Of a stretch of DNA of 64,000 bases, positions 47,701 through 55,224 are shown one piece after another. A model generated the notes under the pieces. That model was not told the origin of the DNA and searched no databases. It saw only the letters and a list, made by a program, of their open reading frames with translations. Each line of letters starts with the position of its first letter. Position 1 is the stretch's first letter. Source of the stretch: Sphingomonas sp. Leaf208 (GTDB taxonomy: Bacteria; Pseudomonadota; Alphaproteobacteria; Sphingomonadales; Sphingomonadaceae); the NCBI RefSeq assembly GCF_001421415.1, contig NZ_LMKH01000037.1, forward strand, positions 1 to 64,000, written 5' to 3'. The position numbers and the translations under genes are program-made.

Positions 47701-49027
47701 GCCCCGTCACGCGACGTGCACGCGCCTTGATCGGTACGAGGATACGGTCCGAGTTCACGCGCGCGAGACCCTCGGCGTAGAGGTTCTCGACGCCCATGTC
47801 GCCGAACGCGATCGTCGCCGCGCGGACCTTGTAGTCGACTGTCGGCGTCGCGAACGCACCGTCGAGCACGACGCGCGCCGTGACATCACGACCGCGCAGG
47901 TTCGGCAGGATGGCGCCGGGCGTCAGCAGCTTCGCGTTGACCGCGAAATTACCAAAACGGCTGTTGGCGAGATCGATCAGACCACCGGCGTCGACCGCCA
48001 GCGCGTCTGACTTCAGTGTCATCCGCGTGTCGGCCTTGCGGTCGTTGAGCGTGGTATCGATCGCCACGTCCAACTGCGGCGACGTCAGGCGCTCGACCGG
48101 ACCTTCGAGATACAGGCCGGGACGCGTCGAACCGCGCACTTCGATATGGCCGTTCTTGGCGGTCAGGCCGAGGTTCGCCAGCTGTCCGCCGCCGAGTGTT
48201 GCGACGGCGCGACCCTGCCACGAGGCCCAGCTACCGCGTCCGTCGACGCTTGCCGTCAGCGGCGCCTTGAAAGACCCCATCGTCGACACGACGCCGCCGA
48301 CCGGTGCGGTCAGCTTCAAATTGACGTCGAGCTTGTTCTGCTCGGGCACCGCGTCGAGCTTCAGCACGAGGCGGTCGCCGCCGGCGATACCAGGGCCGGT
48401 CAGTGCGGTCGCGTTGGTAGTCAACTGCGCGCGCTTGTCGGCGATGTGCACCGCGCCGTTGATCTTGACGATGTGCGTCTGGCCGGTGACCGGCTTGGCG
48501 ATCAGGAAGCGGTCGATCACCAGGCGGTTCACGTCGATATCGAGATCGGGGAGCAGCGGCGCGTTGGGATCGGTCGGCGTCGCGTTGAGTATCGGGCGGC
48601 GCTGCAACGTTACCAGCGGCGTGGTCAGCGAACGCACGTCGACATGGTTCTTGGCGAACGCGAATGGGCGCCAGTCGACGGCGAGCTTCGGGCTGGTCAG
48701 GAAGACGCCCTTGGGATCGGATACGCGCACGTCGCTGAACGTCATCGCGCCGTAGATCGAACCGTCGATCCGGCCGACCTTGATGTTGAGGCCGGACGCG
48801 GTGGTGTAGCCGCCGATCTGGTCCGCGACGAGCCGCCGGCCCGGATCGGTGTTGATCCCGAACAGCACGATCAGGACGAGCGCGACAAGGCTCACGATCA
48901 GGATCGTGAGCCATTTCAGGATGCGCTGCCACAGGGGGCGCCGCTCGACGATCACCGTTTCGGTCTGCTCGAACTGGTCCCGCTCAGCAGGGCCCTGTTC
49001 AACAGGTGGAGTGCCGTTTTCGGCCAT
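44759..49027 (-). CDS. tamB: Translocation and assembly module protein TamB
   Basis: A 1422-aa AsmA-like envelope protein. A basic cytoplasmic start is followed by a single membrane helix at about residues 38-58 (WLTILIVSLVALVLIVLFGI). A very long repetitive beta-rich periplasmic part follows (lipid-conducting groove type), and the conserved C-terminal TamB/DUF490 domain covers roughly the last 330 residues (QLFVSGMGLESEWEMDMHIG, GTYSFSGKRFEVNKGQIRFRG, ending VKYTKDY). TamB works with TamA in outer-membrane homeostasis and phospholipid transport. Start ATG 49027 overlaps the tamA stop by 1 bp (TGATG). Confidence 0.95.
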   Translation of the reverse strand: MAENGTPPVEQGPAERDQFEQTETVIVERRPLWQRILKWLTILIVSLVALVLIVLFGINTDPGRRLVADQIGGYTTASGLNIKVGRIDGSIYGAMTFSDVRVSDPKGVFLTSPKLAVDWRPFAFAKNHVDVRSLTTPLVTLQRRPILNATPTDPNAPLLPDLDIDVNRLVIDRFLIAKPVTGQTHIVKINGAVHIADKRAQLTTNATALTGPGIAGGDRLVLKLDAVPEQNKLDVNLKLTAPVGGVVSTMGSFKAPLTASVDGRGSWASWQGRAVATLGGGQLANLGLTAKNGHIEVRGSTRPGLYLEGPVERLTSPQLDVAIDTTLNDRKADTRMTLKSDALAVDAGGLIDLANSRFGNFAVNAKLLTPGAILPNLRGRDVTARVVLDGAFATPTVDYKVRAATIAFGDMGVENLYAEGLARVNSDRILVPIKARARRVTGLNAAVGGLATNVAIDGDFAISGVNVLSDNLKIRSDKIDATAVVVANMATGRYTGALKGRINNYRVDGIGIVNLTTDAKLVPGPNGGFGITGRVVAQTSQIFNEGARSFLGGNAIVRSDIGYSPEGIVTFRNLRMNAPQFRVTRGEGRFDPATGAVLVDADAYSTAYGPLSARVTGSATAPVVVLRAPRPGVGVGLVNLNARIVGRGGAYAVTASGGTNYGPFTADVLVKPGAQLAVDVRRVVFAGIVGSGRIVQTAAGPFAGALQFAGQGLSGNVRLANQGGYQRADVAVRANGAKIPGMVDFTIGRAIVNATAVLTPTPQIVADAQVADMRYGAIVLSAARAKVNYVGGNGTAQALLTGSNGVPFRLAVNAKLSPNNYLVAAQGQANGIDFRTVNPARIQAVKGEYRLSPTRIDFGGAGGGSARLAGSYGRGTNAQVRLDRLDLSTLSALVPNLGIGGKATGSLDFSQANSAALPTADARVTVTNFTRSGLAAVSDPVDIVFAGTLGGDGATGRALVRRGTSVIGRMVANLRPLPAGDGSWSTRLMAAPLSGGIRYNGPSAVLFSFAAIPNQQLSGPIAVAADFSGRLSAPQLNGVVRADNLTYDNETYGTRLSQMRIAGRFSNTDLQLTQLNAKAGDGTVQAQGRIGFAADSGFPIDIRATLNNAQLAKSDAISATTTGTVHLTNGRNGGLIQGDLQIPEARYQIIRQGQAEVPELTGVRRKSDIRTPVSTDRSDVPAIGKFKLDLRVRAPNQLFVSGMGLESEWEMDMHIGGTSAAPIVTGGMDVVRGTYSFSGKRFEVNKGQIRFRGGALTDPDINIQATTTTSDITVIINVTGTGQRPQIAFTSTPVLPQDEVLSRLLFGSSPANLSATEAIQLASALNSLRGSGGGGLNPLGKLRSATGFDRLRVLGADQATGRGTSLAAGKYITKNIYVEIVTDAKGFTSTQLEIALTKALSLLSAAGSSGGQSASVKYTKDY

Positions 49028-51225
49028 CAGAATGCCTGCCCGATCGAGATGTAGAGGGCGATCTTGCCGTCGCCCTCGCGTGGGTTCAGCGGCGTCGCGA
49101 CATCGAAACGCATCGGGCCGAAGCTGGTATAGAAGCGCCCGCCGATGCCCGCGCCGTAGCGTAGGGACGACAGGTTCGGCGTGCTGCTCTCATAGCTGTT
49201 GCCGGCGTCGATGAACGGCACGATGCCGAAATCGCCGAACCGGTAGCGGGCCTCGAGCGCGAATTCGTTGAGCGAGCGCCCGCCGACCGGATCGCCGTTG
49301 GGATCGAATGGCCCGAGCCGCTGGTATCCGTAACCGCGCACCGATCCGCCGCCGCCGCCGTAATAGCGCCGCGATGGCGCAAGGTCGTCGCGGGAGACGC
49401 CCTGGATCGAGCCCGCCTTGGCGCGCCCGGCGATGACGATGCTGCTGGAGACGGGGTAGTAGAACGTCCCCTCGATCATCGTCCGGATGTACGGCTTGAC
49501 CGAACCCTGGACCGACGTCTCGGGGCTGAGGTTCAGCGTCAGGCGATAGCCCTTGGTCGGGTTGAGCAGGCTGTCCGAGCGGTCGAACTTCACCTGGCCC
49601 GGCAGCGCGACGATGCCGTAGGTGCGCCGGACGTTCTCGCCGCGACCGAAATCATAGACGCTCTCGTTCGTACCGACGAGCTCGCCGCCGTAATAATAGG
49701 TCAGCGGCTTCTGCCAGATCGGCGTGGAATCATAGCTCCAGCGGACGCCGACGCTGGTCGTGAACGCGTCATAGGCGTCGTAATTCGAATGGTTCGCGCC
49801 CGCGGTCAGGCTGAACGTGCGGTCGCGGCGACCAGCGTTGGCGCGGCGGAACGTGCCGGACACACCTTGCTCCTGCGTACCCGCGATCACCGATCCGATC
49901 AGCGCGCCCTCATACGGGAACAGGTTGCGGTGCTGCCACGTGCCTTCCGCGCGGAAGCCCTGCCCGGTCGAGAACCCGACATTGCCGCCGAGCGAGCGCG
50001 GCTTCCCCTCGCTCTGGCGCACCAGCAGGTCGACCTGCTCGGTGCCATCCGGATTGATCGTACCCGTTCGCACCGGCTCGACAGACACCGTCGAGAATAG
50101 CGACGTCGCGACCAGCGCATCGCGCAGGTCGTCGGTCATCCGGTTGTCGTAGAGTTCGCCCGACTTGAACCGCGGGAACAGGTTTAGATGCTCGAGATTG
50201 AACACCGGATCGCCTTCGGTGCGAAGCTGCCCGAACGACGAACGCGGTCCCGTATCGACGGGCAGCGTGTACGCGCCGGTCGGGGTCTGGTCGTCGAGCA
50301 GGATGTCGCGCTCGCCGACCTTGACGAACGGATATCCTTGCTGCGGCAGCGTCAGGCTGACGTTCGCCTCCGCGCCCTGGATCCGCGCGGCCTCGATCGG
50401 ATCGCCGACCTTCAGCGGCAATTGCGTGCGGACAAGGTCGGGGGGCGTCGTCGCGTCCGCCTTCACGGTGATCGACGACAGCGAATAGAGCCGGCCGGGT
50501 TGCGCGCTGACTGTCGCCTTCAGCCGCGCGGGCTTGGTCTTGTCGGCATCGGGGATCGTCTCGATCGTCGAGATCGCGGTCGCATCGTAATAGCCGAGCG
50601 ACTTCAACAGCCGCACCGCCAGCGCCTCGTCCTCACGCGCACGCGCTGCGACCTGCGTGGCGTTCGCGGCCTTGCCCTTGCCCTCGGCGAGCGCGGACAG
50701 CGCCTTGTATTCGCCTTCGAGCCCGTCGCCCGCCTTGTCTAGACCCTTGGTCGCGGTCTCGTAGCGGATCTCGGGCGCGTCCTTGTCCTTGATGTCCGCC
50801 GCGGTCTGAAGCGGGGTCGTGTCGAAGCTCGACAATGGCGTCAGCGGCTGCGCGAGTTGCGGATCACTGGGGCCGGTCGGCGGCAGGACGTCGCCCGCCA
50901 GCGTTGTCGCGGGGGCTGTCGCAGTGGCGGGTGTTGCCGGTGTTTGCGTCGAGGGAGCGGGCAGCGGCGCCATCGCTTCGAGCGGCGCATTCAGGTCACC
51001 GCTCAACCGCGGCAACGCGCTGTCGAACTCGGCGTCGGGCACGATCGGCGCGTCGGAACGCGGATCGTTCGACTGCGGCTGATCGCTTGGCTTGGGCGCA
51101 TCGGGACCCTTGGCTGGGGCGGTACCAGGCTTCACCAACTGCGCGGAACCGACGCCCGCGAATCCCGTTGTCGACGCTACCAACGCCAGAGCGAGCCAAT
51201 GATGCCGGCTGTTAGAAGCTGTCAC
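49027..51225 (-). CDS. tamA: Outer-membrane assembly protein TamA (BamA/Omp85 family)
   Basis: A 732-aa Omp85 protein: signal peptide (ALALVASTTGFAGVGSAQ), an unusually long Pro/Ala/Thr-rich segment over about residues 35-150, then POTRA domains (~170-400; LLKSLGYYDATAISTIE) and a barrel with the lid motif GGGGSVRGYGYQRLGP and C-terminal FALEARYRFGDFG and GKIALYISIGQAF. Start GTG 51225 has AAAGGGG 6 nt upstream; the open frame to 51327 is an N-terminal extension without a signal sequence at its start. Coupled to tamB. Confidence 0.93.
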   Translation of the reverse strand: MTASNSRHHWLALALVASTTGFAGVGSAQLVKPGTAPAKGPDAPKPSDQPQSNDPRSDAPIVPDAEFDSALPRLSGDLNAPLEAMAPLPAPSTQTPATPATATAPATTLAGDVLPPTGPSDPQLAQPLTPLSSFDTTPLQTAADIKDKDAPEIRYETATKGLDKAGDGLEGEYKALSALAEGKGKAANATQVAARAREDEALAVRLLKSLGYYDATAISTIETIPDADKTKPARLKATVSAQPGRLYSLSSITVKADATTPPDLVRTQLPLKVGDPIEAARIQGAEANVSLTLPQQGYPFVKVGERDILLDDQTPTGAYTLPVDTGPRSSFGQLRTEGDPVFNLEHLNLFPRFKSGELYDNRMTDDLRDALVATSLFSTVSVEPVRTGTINPDGTEQVDLLVRQSEGKPRSLGGNVGFSTGQGFRAEGTWQHRNLFPYEGALIGSVIAGTQEQGVSGTFRRANAGRRDRTFSLTAGANHSNYDAYDAFTTSVGVRWSYDSTPIWQKPLTYYYGGELVGTNESVYDFGRGENVRRTYGIVALPGQVKFDRSDSLLNPTKGYRLTLNLSPETSVQGSVKPYIRTMIEGTFYYPVSSSIVIAGRAKAGSIQGVSRDDLAPSRRYYGGGGGSVRGYGYQRLGPFDPNGDPVGGRSLNEFALEARYRFGDFGIVPFIDAGNSYESSTPNLSSLRYGAGIGGRFYTSFGPMRFDVATPLNPREGDGKIALYISIGQAF

Positions 51226-51319
51226 ACGATCCCCTTTACAGGCAGCGATCGTGCTCGATTCACCCCCATCTTCGTCCACGTAACGCACATAGGACGGCTT
51301 GGTTTCACAAAAATTAACC

Positions 51320-51754
51320 TCAGACACAGCCGATTAGGCCACCGACCGGCATGACGACAGTATCGCGCCCGGGACGGTCGATCCGTAGCGTCGCCGACGT
51401 CACGGTCGCGCCCGCCGAGATGTCGGCGCGGACCGCGACCGCCATGTCGAGCGTCGCGGTCACGTCGCCGCCGCGATACTGCGTGACGCCGCCAAAGCCG
51501 AAGCCGATCGCAGGCGACTGGGTCGTCATCGCGTAGTCGGAGGTCTTGCCATCGATCGCGAGACGGATCTGCGCGGGGTCGGCGGTCGCCATCGCGACGA
51601 GTTGGCGGCCGGCATCCATGTTCCAGAGATACGCGGCGCACCCCTTGGCGGGGAGCTTCTGCTGGCCGATCGCGCCGAGGGGACCCGGACCTGAATTGGC
51701 AGCTGGCGCAGGCGTCGCGGCTTGCAGCGCGAGCATAAGAGCGAGCGATATCAT
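51320..51754 (-). CDS. Exported hypothetical protein
   Basis: A 144-aa protein with signal peptide MISLALMLALQAATPAPA, then a soluble beta-rich domain (GCAAYLWNMDAGRQLVAMAT, GGVTQYRGGDVTATLDMAVA) with Cys near residue 44 and a terminal Cys (GGLIGCV). No family recognised. The start ATG 51754 overlaps the prepilin peptidase stop (ATGA), so it belongs to the same operon; 94 bp separates it from tamA. The signal-peptide and operon context point to a periplasmic role. Confidence 0.82.
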   Translation of the reverse strand: MISLALMLALQAATPAPAANSGPGPLGAIGQQKLPAKGCAAYLWNMDAGRQLVAMATADPAQIRLAIDGKTSDYAMTTQSPAIGFGFGGVTQYRGGDVTATLDMAVAVRADISAGATVTSATLRIDRPGRDTVVMPVGGLIGCV

Positions 51755-52506
51755 GGCGTCACGCCTATCATGAACAGCCACGCGGGATAAGCCGCGATCG
51801 CCAGCAACGCGCCGAATGGAAGCGCGGTGTCCGCCGCCATGCTGCGTCCCTTGAGGTGTGCGGCAAGGACGACGCCGAGCCCGATCATGCTCGCGATCAG
51901 CAGGACGGCGGGCAACATCTGCCACCCGAGCCACAGCCCGATCGCACCGAACAGCTTCGGATCGCCCCCGCCCATGCCGTCGCGGCCACGCAAATGTCGG
52001 TAGCCGAACGCGACCAGCCACAGCGTGCCGAACCCCGCGATACCGCCGATCAGCCGTTCCTGAAGCGGTGGGTCGATACCGAACGCGACGCTGGCGAGTC
52101 CGGTCGCAGCCAGCAGGATCGTCAGTCGATCGGGCAGCCAGAATGCGACGAGGTCGAGGCTCGCCAACGCCAGCAACAGCCATCCGAACACCGCGCCTGC
52201 TATGCCGACCGTCCCCGGCGCGACGATCCCCGCTGCCAAGCCGATCACCAACCCCGCCAACTCGATCCGACAATGCACCGGACTGATCGCGACGCCGCAC
52301 CCTTTGCACCGGCCGCGCAGGACTAGCGCGCTCAGCAGCGGCACCAGCTCGACCGCGCGGAGAGTCCGCCCGCAGCCATCGCACGCCGAGCGCCCCTGCA
52401 TCACCGATCGCCCGTCGGGCCAGCGCGTCACCAGCGCCGCGACGAAGCTGCCGATGATCGCTCCGAGCACCCCCAGCAGCACCGCCCAGAACGCAGCCTC
52501 AGACAC
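51751..52506 (-). CDS. Prepilin peptidase (A24 family)
   Basis: A 251-aa membrane peptidase. N-terminal half carries two zinc Cys pairs (ACDGCGRTL and RGRCKGCGV). The aspartyl sites are Asp in AFWLPDRLTI and the GxGD-type GMGGGDPKLFGAIG. Type IV prepilin leader peptidases also N-methylate the mature pilin. Start is GTG 52506, overlapping the upstream small membrane protein stop by 8 bp. No pilus, secretion or pilin genes are in the window. Confidence 0.92.
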   Translation of the reverse strand: MSEAAFWAVLLGVLGAIIGSFVAALVTRWPDGRSVMQGRSACDGCGRTLRAVELVPLLSALVLRGRCKGCGVAISPVHCRIELAGLVIGLAAGIVAPGTVGIAGAVFGWLLLALASLDLVAFWLPDRLTILLAATGLASVAFGIDPPLQERLIGGIAGFGTLWLVAFGYRHLRGRDGMGGGDPKLFGAIGLWLGWQMLPAVLLIASMIGLGVVLAAHLKGRSMAADTALPFGALLAIAAYPAWLFMIGVTP

Positions 52507-52750
52507 CCGTTTTCCGCACCAGGTAGCGATACACGCCGAGGAGGTTGATCCCGAACAACACGATGTTCTGCGTGCCTAGCGCCCAGTCCCCGGTCAAGGC
52601 CGCACCGCTCAGCCACGCGATCGACGAGCCGACGAACAGCACGAAACCCCACCCAGTCACGCGCCGCCCGAAGTCGAGCGACACCATGAACGCGGCGATC
52701 ACCCCCGACCCTGCTGCACACCATTTGAGCGTCGTGATGAGTGTTTCCAT
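52499..52750 (-). CDS. Small two-or-three-helix membrane protein
   Basis: An 83-aa hydrophobic protein: METLITTLKWCAAGSGVIAA, a segment GWGFVLFVGSSIAWLSGAAL and NIVLFGINLLGVYRYL give three helices, ending in basic RKTGV. I recognise no family. Start ATG 52750; an upstream frame to 52867 continues as antisense of the thiolase. It overlaps the prepilin peptidase start by 8 bp and is probably the first gene of the unit. Confidence 0.7.
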   Translation of the reverse strand: METLITTLKWCAAGSGVIAAFMVSLDFGRRVTGWGFVLFVGSSIAWLSGAALTGDWALGTQNIVLFGINLLGVYRYLVRKTGV

Positions 52751-52838
52751 GACGGGAGGTCTAGGCGCATCCCGCAGTGCTTTGTATTGCCGCACATCAA
52801 CCCCAGATACGGGGGCAGAAGAATATATGGAGAGTGAA

Positions 52839-54032
52839 GTGGCCGTCGATCGAGATCCCATCGTCATCCTGTCCTACGCGCGCACGCCGATGGGATCGTT
52901 CCAGGGCGCGCTCGCCGGCGCGACCGCGACGCAGCTTGGCGCCGACGCGGTGCGCGGTGCAGTCGCGCGATCGGGCGTGTCGGCGGCCGAGATCGAGCGG
53001 ATCTACATGGGTTGCGTGCTCCCCGCCGGGCTAGGCCAGGCGCCGGCGCGACAGGCGGCGATCAATGCCGGGCTTGGCGATCATGTCGAGGCGACGACGG
53101 TCAACAAGATGTGCGGTTCGGGGATGCAGGCGGCGATTCTAGCCGCCGATGCGCTCGCGGCCGGTTCGGTCGACCTGCTCGTCGCGGGTGGCATGGAGAG
53201 CATGACCAACGCACCGTACCTTTCGAAAAGCCACCGCGGCGGCGCGCGGATCGGGCATGACCGGATGTACGACCACATGTATCTCGACGGGCTCGAGGAT
53301 GCGTACGAACCCGGCAAGCTGATGGGGAACTTCGCCGAGGACACTGCGCACGAATACCAGTTCACGCGCAAGCAGATGGACGACTACGCAATCGACTCGC
53401 TGCACCGGGCACAGCGTGCACAGAAGTCCGGCGCGTTCGACCGCGAGATCGTTTCCGTCGATATTGCCGGTCGCAAGGGCACGACCACGGTCTCGCTCGA
53501 CGAGCAGCCAGCCAAGGGCGACGTCGCCAAGATCCCGACGCTGAAGCCTGCCTTCTCGAAAGACGGCACGATCACAGCCGCTAACGCCTCGTCGATCTCC
53601 GACGGCGCTGCGGCCTTGGTGATGACGCGGGCGAGCGTCGCCGAGCGGCTCGGCGTCACGCCGATCGCGCGCGTCGTAGCGCATGCCGCGCACGCCCACG
53701 CGCCTGCCCTGTTCACCACCGCGCCGGTGTTCGCGATGCGCAAGGCGATGGAGAAGGCCGGCTGGTCGGCGTCGGACATCGACCTGTTCGAGGTCAACGA
53801 AGCCTTCGCCGTCGTCGCGATGATCGCGATGCGCGACCTCGGCTTGCCGCACGACAAGGTGAACATTCACGGGGGGGCTTGTGCGCTGGGCCACCCGATC
53901 GGCGCGAGCGGTGCGCGGATTTTGGCGACGTTGCTGTCGGCGCTAGAGACGACTGGTCAGAAGCGCGGCCTAGCCTCGCTCTGCATCGGCGGTGGCGAAG
54001 CGACCGCGATGGCAGTGGAACTAATGAACTGA
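52839..54032 (+). CDS. Acetyl-CoA C-acetyltransferase (thiolase)
   Basis: A 397-aa thiolase. Acyl-binding Cys in VNKMCGSGMQAA, His/Asn region FEVNEAFAVVA, and the second Cys with His in GGACALGHPIGASGARIL. It condenses two acetyl-CoA or cleaves 3-ketoacyl-CoA. GTG 52839 is preferred because GGAG lies 6 nt upstream and gives ~397 aa, near the family length; ATG 52827 is a possible longer start. It is divergent from the tam/prepilin operon with 88 bp between the starts. Confidence 0.93.
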   Translation: MAVDRDPIVILSYARTPMGSFQGALAGATATQLGADAVRGAVARSGVSAAEIERIYMGCVLPAGLGQAPARQAAINAGLGDHVEATTVNKMCGSGMQAAILAADALAAGSVDLLVAGGMESMTNAPYLSKSHRGGARIGHDRMYDHMYLDGLEDAYEPGKLMGNFAEDTAHEYQFTRKQMDDYAIDSLHRAQRAQKSGAFDREIVSVDIAGRKGTTTVSLDEQPAKGDVAKIPTLKPAFSKDGTITAANASSISDGAAALVMTRASVAERLGVTPIARVVAHAAHAHAPALFTTAPVFAMRKAMEKAGWSASDIDLFEVNEAFAVVAMIAMRDLGLPHDKVNIHGGACALGHPIGASGARILATLLSALETTGQKRGLASLCIGGGEATAMAVELMN

Positions 54033-54036
54033 CCTC

Positions 54037-54070
54037 CCCCCTCCCTAAAGGGAGGGGCCGGGGGTGGGTT
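54037..54070 (+). repeat. GC-rich palindrome, family 3, left boundary copy
   Basis: CCCCTCCCT-AA-AGGGAGGGG followed by CCGGGGGTGGGTT. It begins 5 bp after the thiolase stop, and it is the inverted counterpart of the copy at 54448-54481, with the DUF559 gene between them. Confidence 0.85.
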
Positions 54071-54103
54071 GCTCTCGGCAGCGCGCAAGCGCAGTCTCAC
54101 AGG

Positions 54104-54487
54104 ATGCCGCGCGTTCCCCCCGAAATGACGCGACGCGCTCGGGAGCTGCGCAATCATCCGACGGATGCGGAGATCGCGATCTGGCACAAGGTCGCATATT
54201 TCCGCCCGCGGTTCACGCGACAGTTGGTCGTGGAGAGGTTCATCGTCGATCTGGCGTGTCGGGAGGTGCGGCTGGCCGTCGAATTTGACGGGAGCCAACA
54301 TATCGACTCGTTTCGTGATGCGACGAGGACCCGGCGGTTGGAAGATCTCGGCTGGACGGTAATCCGGTTCTGGAACTCGGACGTTGCCCGCAATCCAGAC
54401 GGCGTAGCCGAGACGATCCTGGCAAGCGTTGTCCGTCTTCGGCGGCCAACCCACCCCCACCCCCTCCCTTCCAGGGAGGGGAGCTAA
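54104..54487 (+). CDS. DUF559 domain protein (Vsr-like nuclease fold)
   Basis: A 127-aa protein of the DUF559 family: ARELRNHPTDAEIAIWHKV, PRFTRQLVVERFIVDLAC, then VEFDGSQHID and LGWTVIRFWNSDVARNPDGV. The Asp in IVDLAC and the Glu-x-Asp of VEFDG correspond to PD-(D/E)xK-type nuclease positions shared with Vsr endonucleases; its activity is unproven. The last residues THPHPLPSREGS are encoded by the right-hand palindrome, so the repeat and gene are physically joined. Start ATG 54104; ATG 54125 is an alternative. It is bracketed by inverted repeat copies. Confidence 0.86.
   Translation: MPRVPPEMTRRARELRNHPTDAEIAIWHKVAYFRPRFTRQLVVERFIVDLACREVRLAVEFDGSQHIDSFRDATRTRRLEDLGWTVIRFWNSDVARNPDGVAETILASVVRLRRPTHPHPLPSREGS
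54448..54481 (-). repeat. GC-rich palindrome, family 3, right boundary copy (inverted)
   Basis: AACCCACCCCCA followed by CCCCTCCCT-TCC-AGGGAGGGG, the reverse orientation of the copy at 54037-54070. It lies inside the 3' end of the DUF559 ORF and supplies its final codons. Its reverse complement and the left copy share about 28 of 33 positions by eye. Confidence 0.82.
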
Positions 54488-54530
54488 CAAGTCAGAAGAC
54501 CAACCCTATGGCGCCCTCCCCTTCTCCCCC

Positions 54531-54560
54531 CTCCCTGGAAGGGAGGGGCCGGGGGTGGGT
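54531..54560 (+). repeat. GC-rich palindrome, family 3, third copy
   Basis: CTCCCTGGAAGGGAGGGG followed by CCGGGGGTGGGT. Same orientation as the left copy, 50 bp beyond the right one, between the DUF559 gene and the convergent SH3-domain gene. Confidence 0.82.
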
Positions 54561-54608
54561 CGGTTTCCGCATCATGCGACGCCGCCACCAAAACAGCCCT
54601 CTCAACCC

Positions 54609-55103
54609 TCAAGGCAAGACTTCACCAGCCTCGACACCCCAAAGCCCCCCAACCGCAACAAACCCCGCCTGCCCCTTCACGTCCATCCTGCACCAGCCAT
54701 TGCCGCACTGGCTCAGCCGCCCGACCACGCCGGGCGCTGCACGCCACAGCAATTTGGCGGACGAGACGGGCTTCTCGCGCATCTCCACCGGCCCCGCGCC
54801 GTGGACGATCGCGGTGCGCGTGCCGCTGAGCAGATTCGCCTGCATCCAGCCTTCCGTGCCATCGGGATCAGCGACCTTGCGCCACTCCTTGAAGATCGCG
54901 ACCACCTTGATCGGCAGGTCCTGGCGTTGATACAGCCAGCTCGCCGGATAGGTCCGCGCCGGCCCGGTCCGCATCCGCGCGCGCGACGCCGAGATCGACG
55001 CGTAATATGGCACGCTCTTCTTCGTCGCGTCGGCTGCGGTCGCCGGGTCGGGCACCAGCGCGGCGGCAACAAGAGCGGAAAGCGCGGCGGCGAAAATGCG
55101 CAT
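54609..55103 (-). CDS. Exported SH3-domain protein
   Basis: A 164-aa protein with signal peptide (IFAAALSALVAAALVPDPATA) and two bacterial SH3-like domains: ASRARMRTGPARTYPASWLY with VVAIFKEWRKVADPDGTEGWM, then VEMREKPVSSAKLLWRAAPG with RMDVKGQAGFVAVGGLWGV. Such domains bind peptidoglycan or envelope partners. Start ATG 55103 has AGGA 7 nt upstream; the ATG two codons earlier has the ribosome binding site too close. Convergent with the DUF559 gene. Confidence 0.88.
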   Translation of the reverse strand: MRIFAAALSALVAAALVPDPATAADATKKSVPYYASISASRARMRTGPARTYPASWLYQRQDLPIKVVAIFKEWRKVADPDGTEGWMQANLLSGTRTAIVHGAGPVEMREKPVSSAKLLWRAAPGVVGRLSQCGNGWCRMDVKGQAGFVAVGGLWGVEAGEVLP

Positions 55104-55224
55104 GGTCATGTCCTAACTGGCGAGCCGAACTCCTATCGCGACGAACCTCTTTCCTCAACCGAAGTTGCGGCCCCGACGGTGACGGGACGTTGACGGGCAG
55201 GAGCGGCTTCGCCAAGCCGGTCGC

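Noticed and set aside
54037..54560. DUF559 region as a classical insertion sequence
   Set aside because: No transposase motif and no visible target-site duplication; the boundaries are palindromes and not typical terminal repeats.
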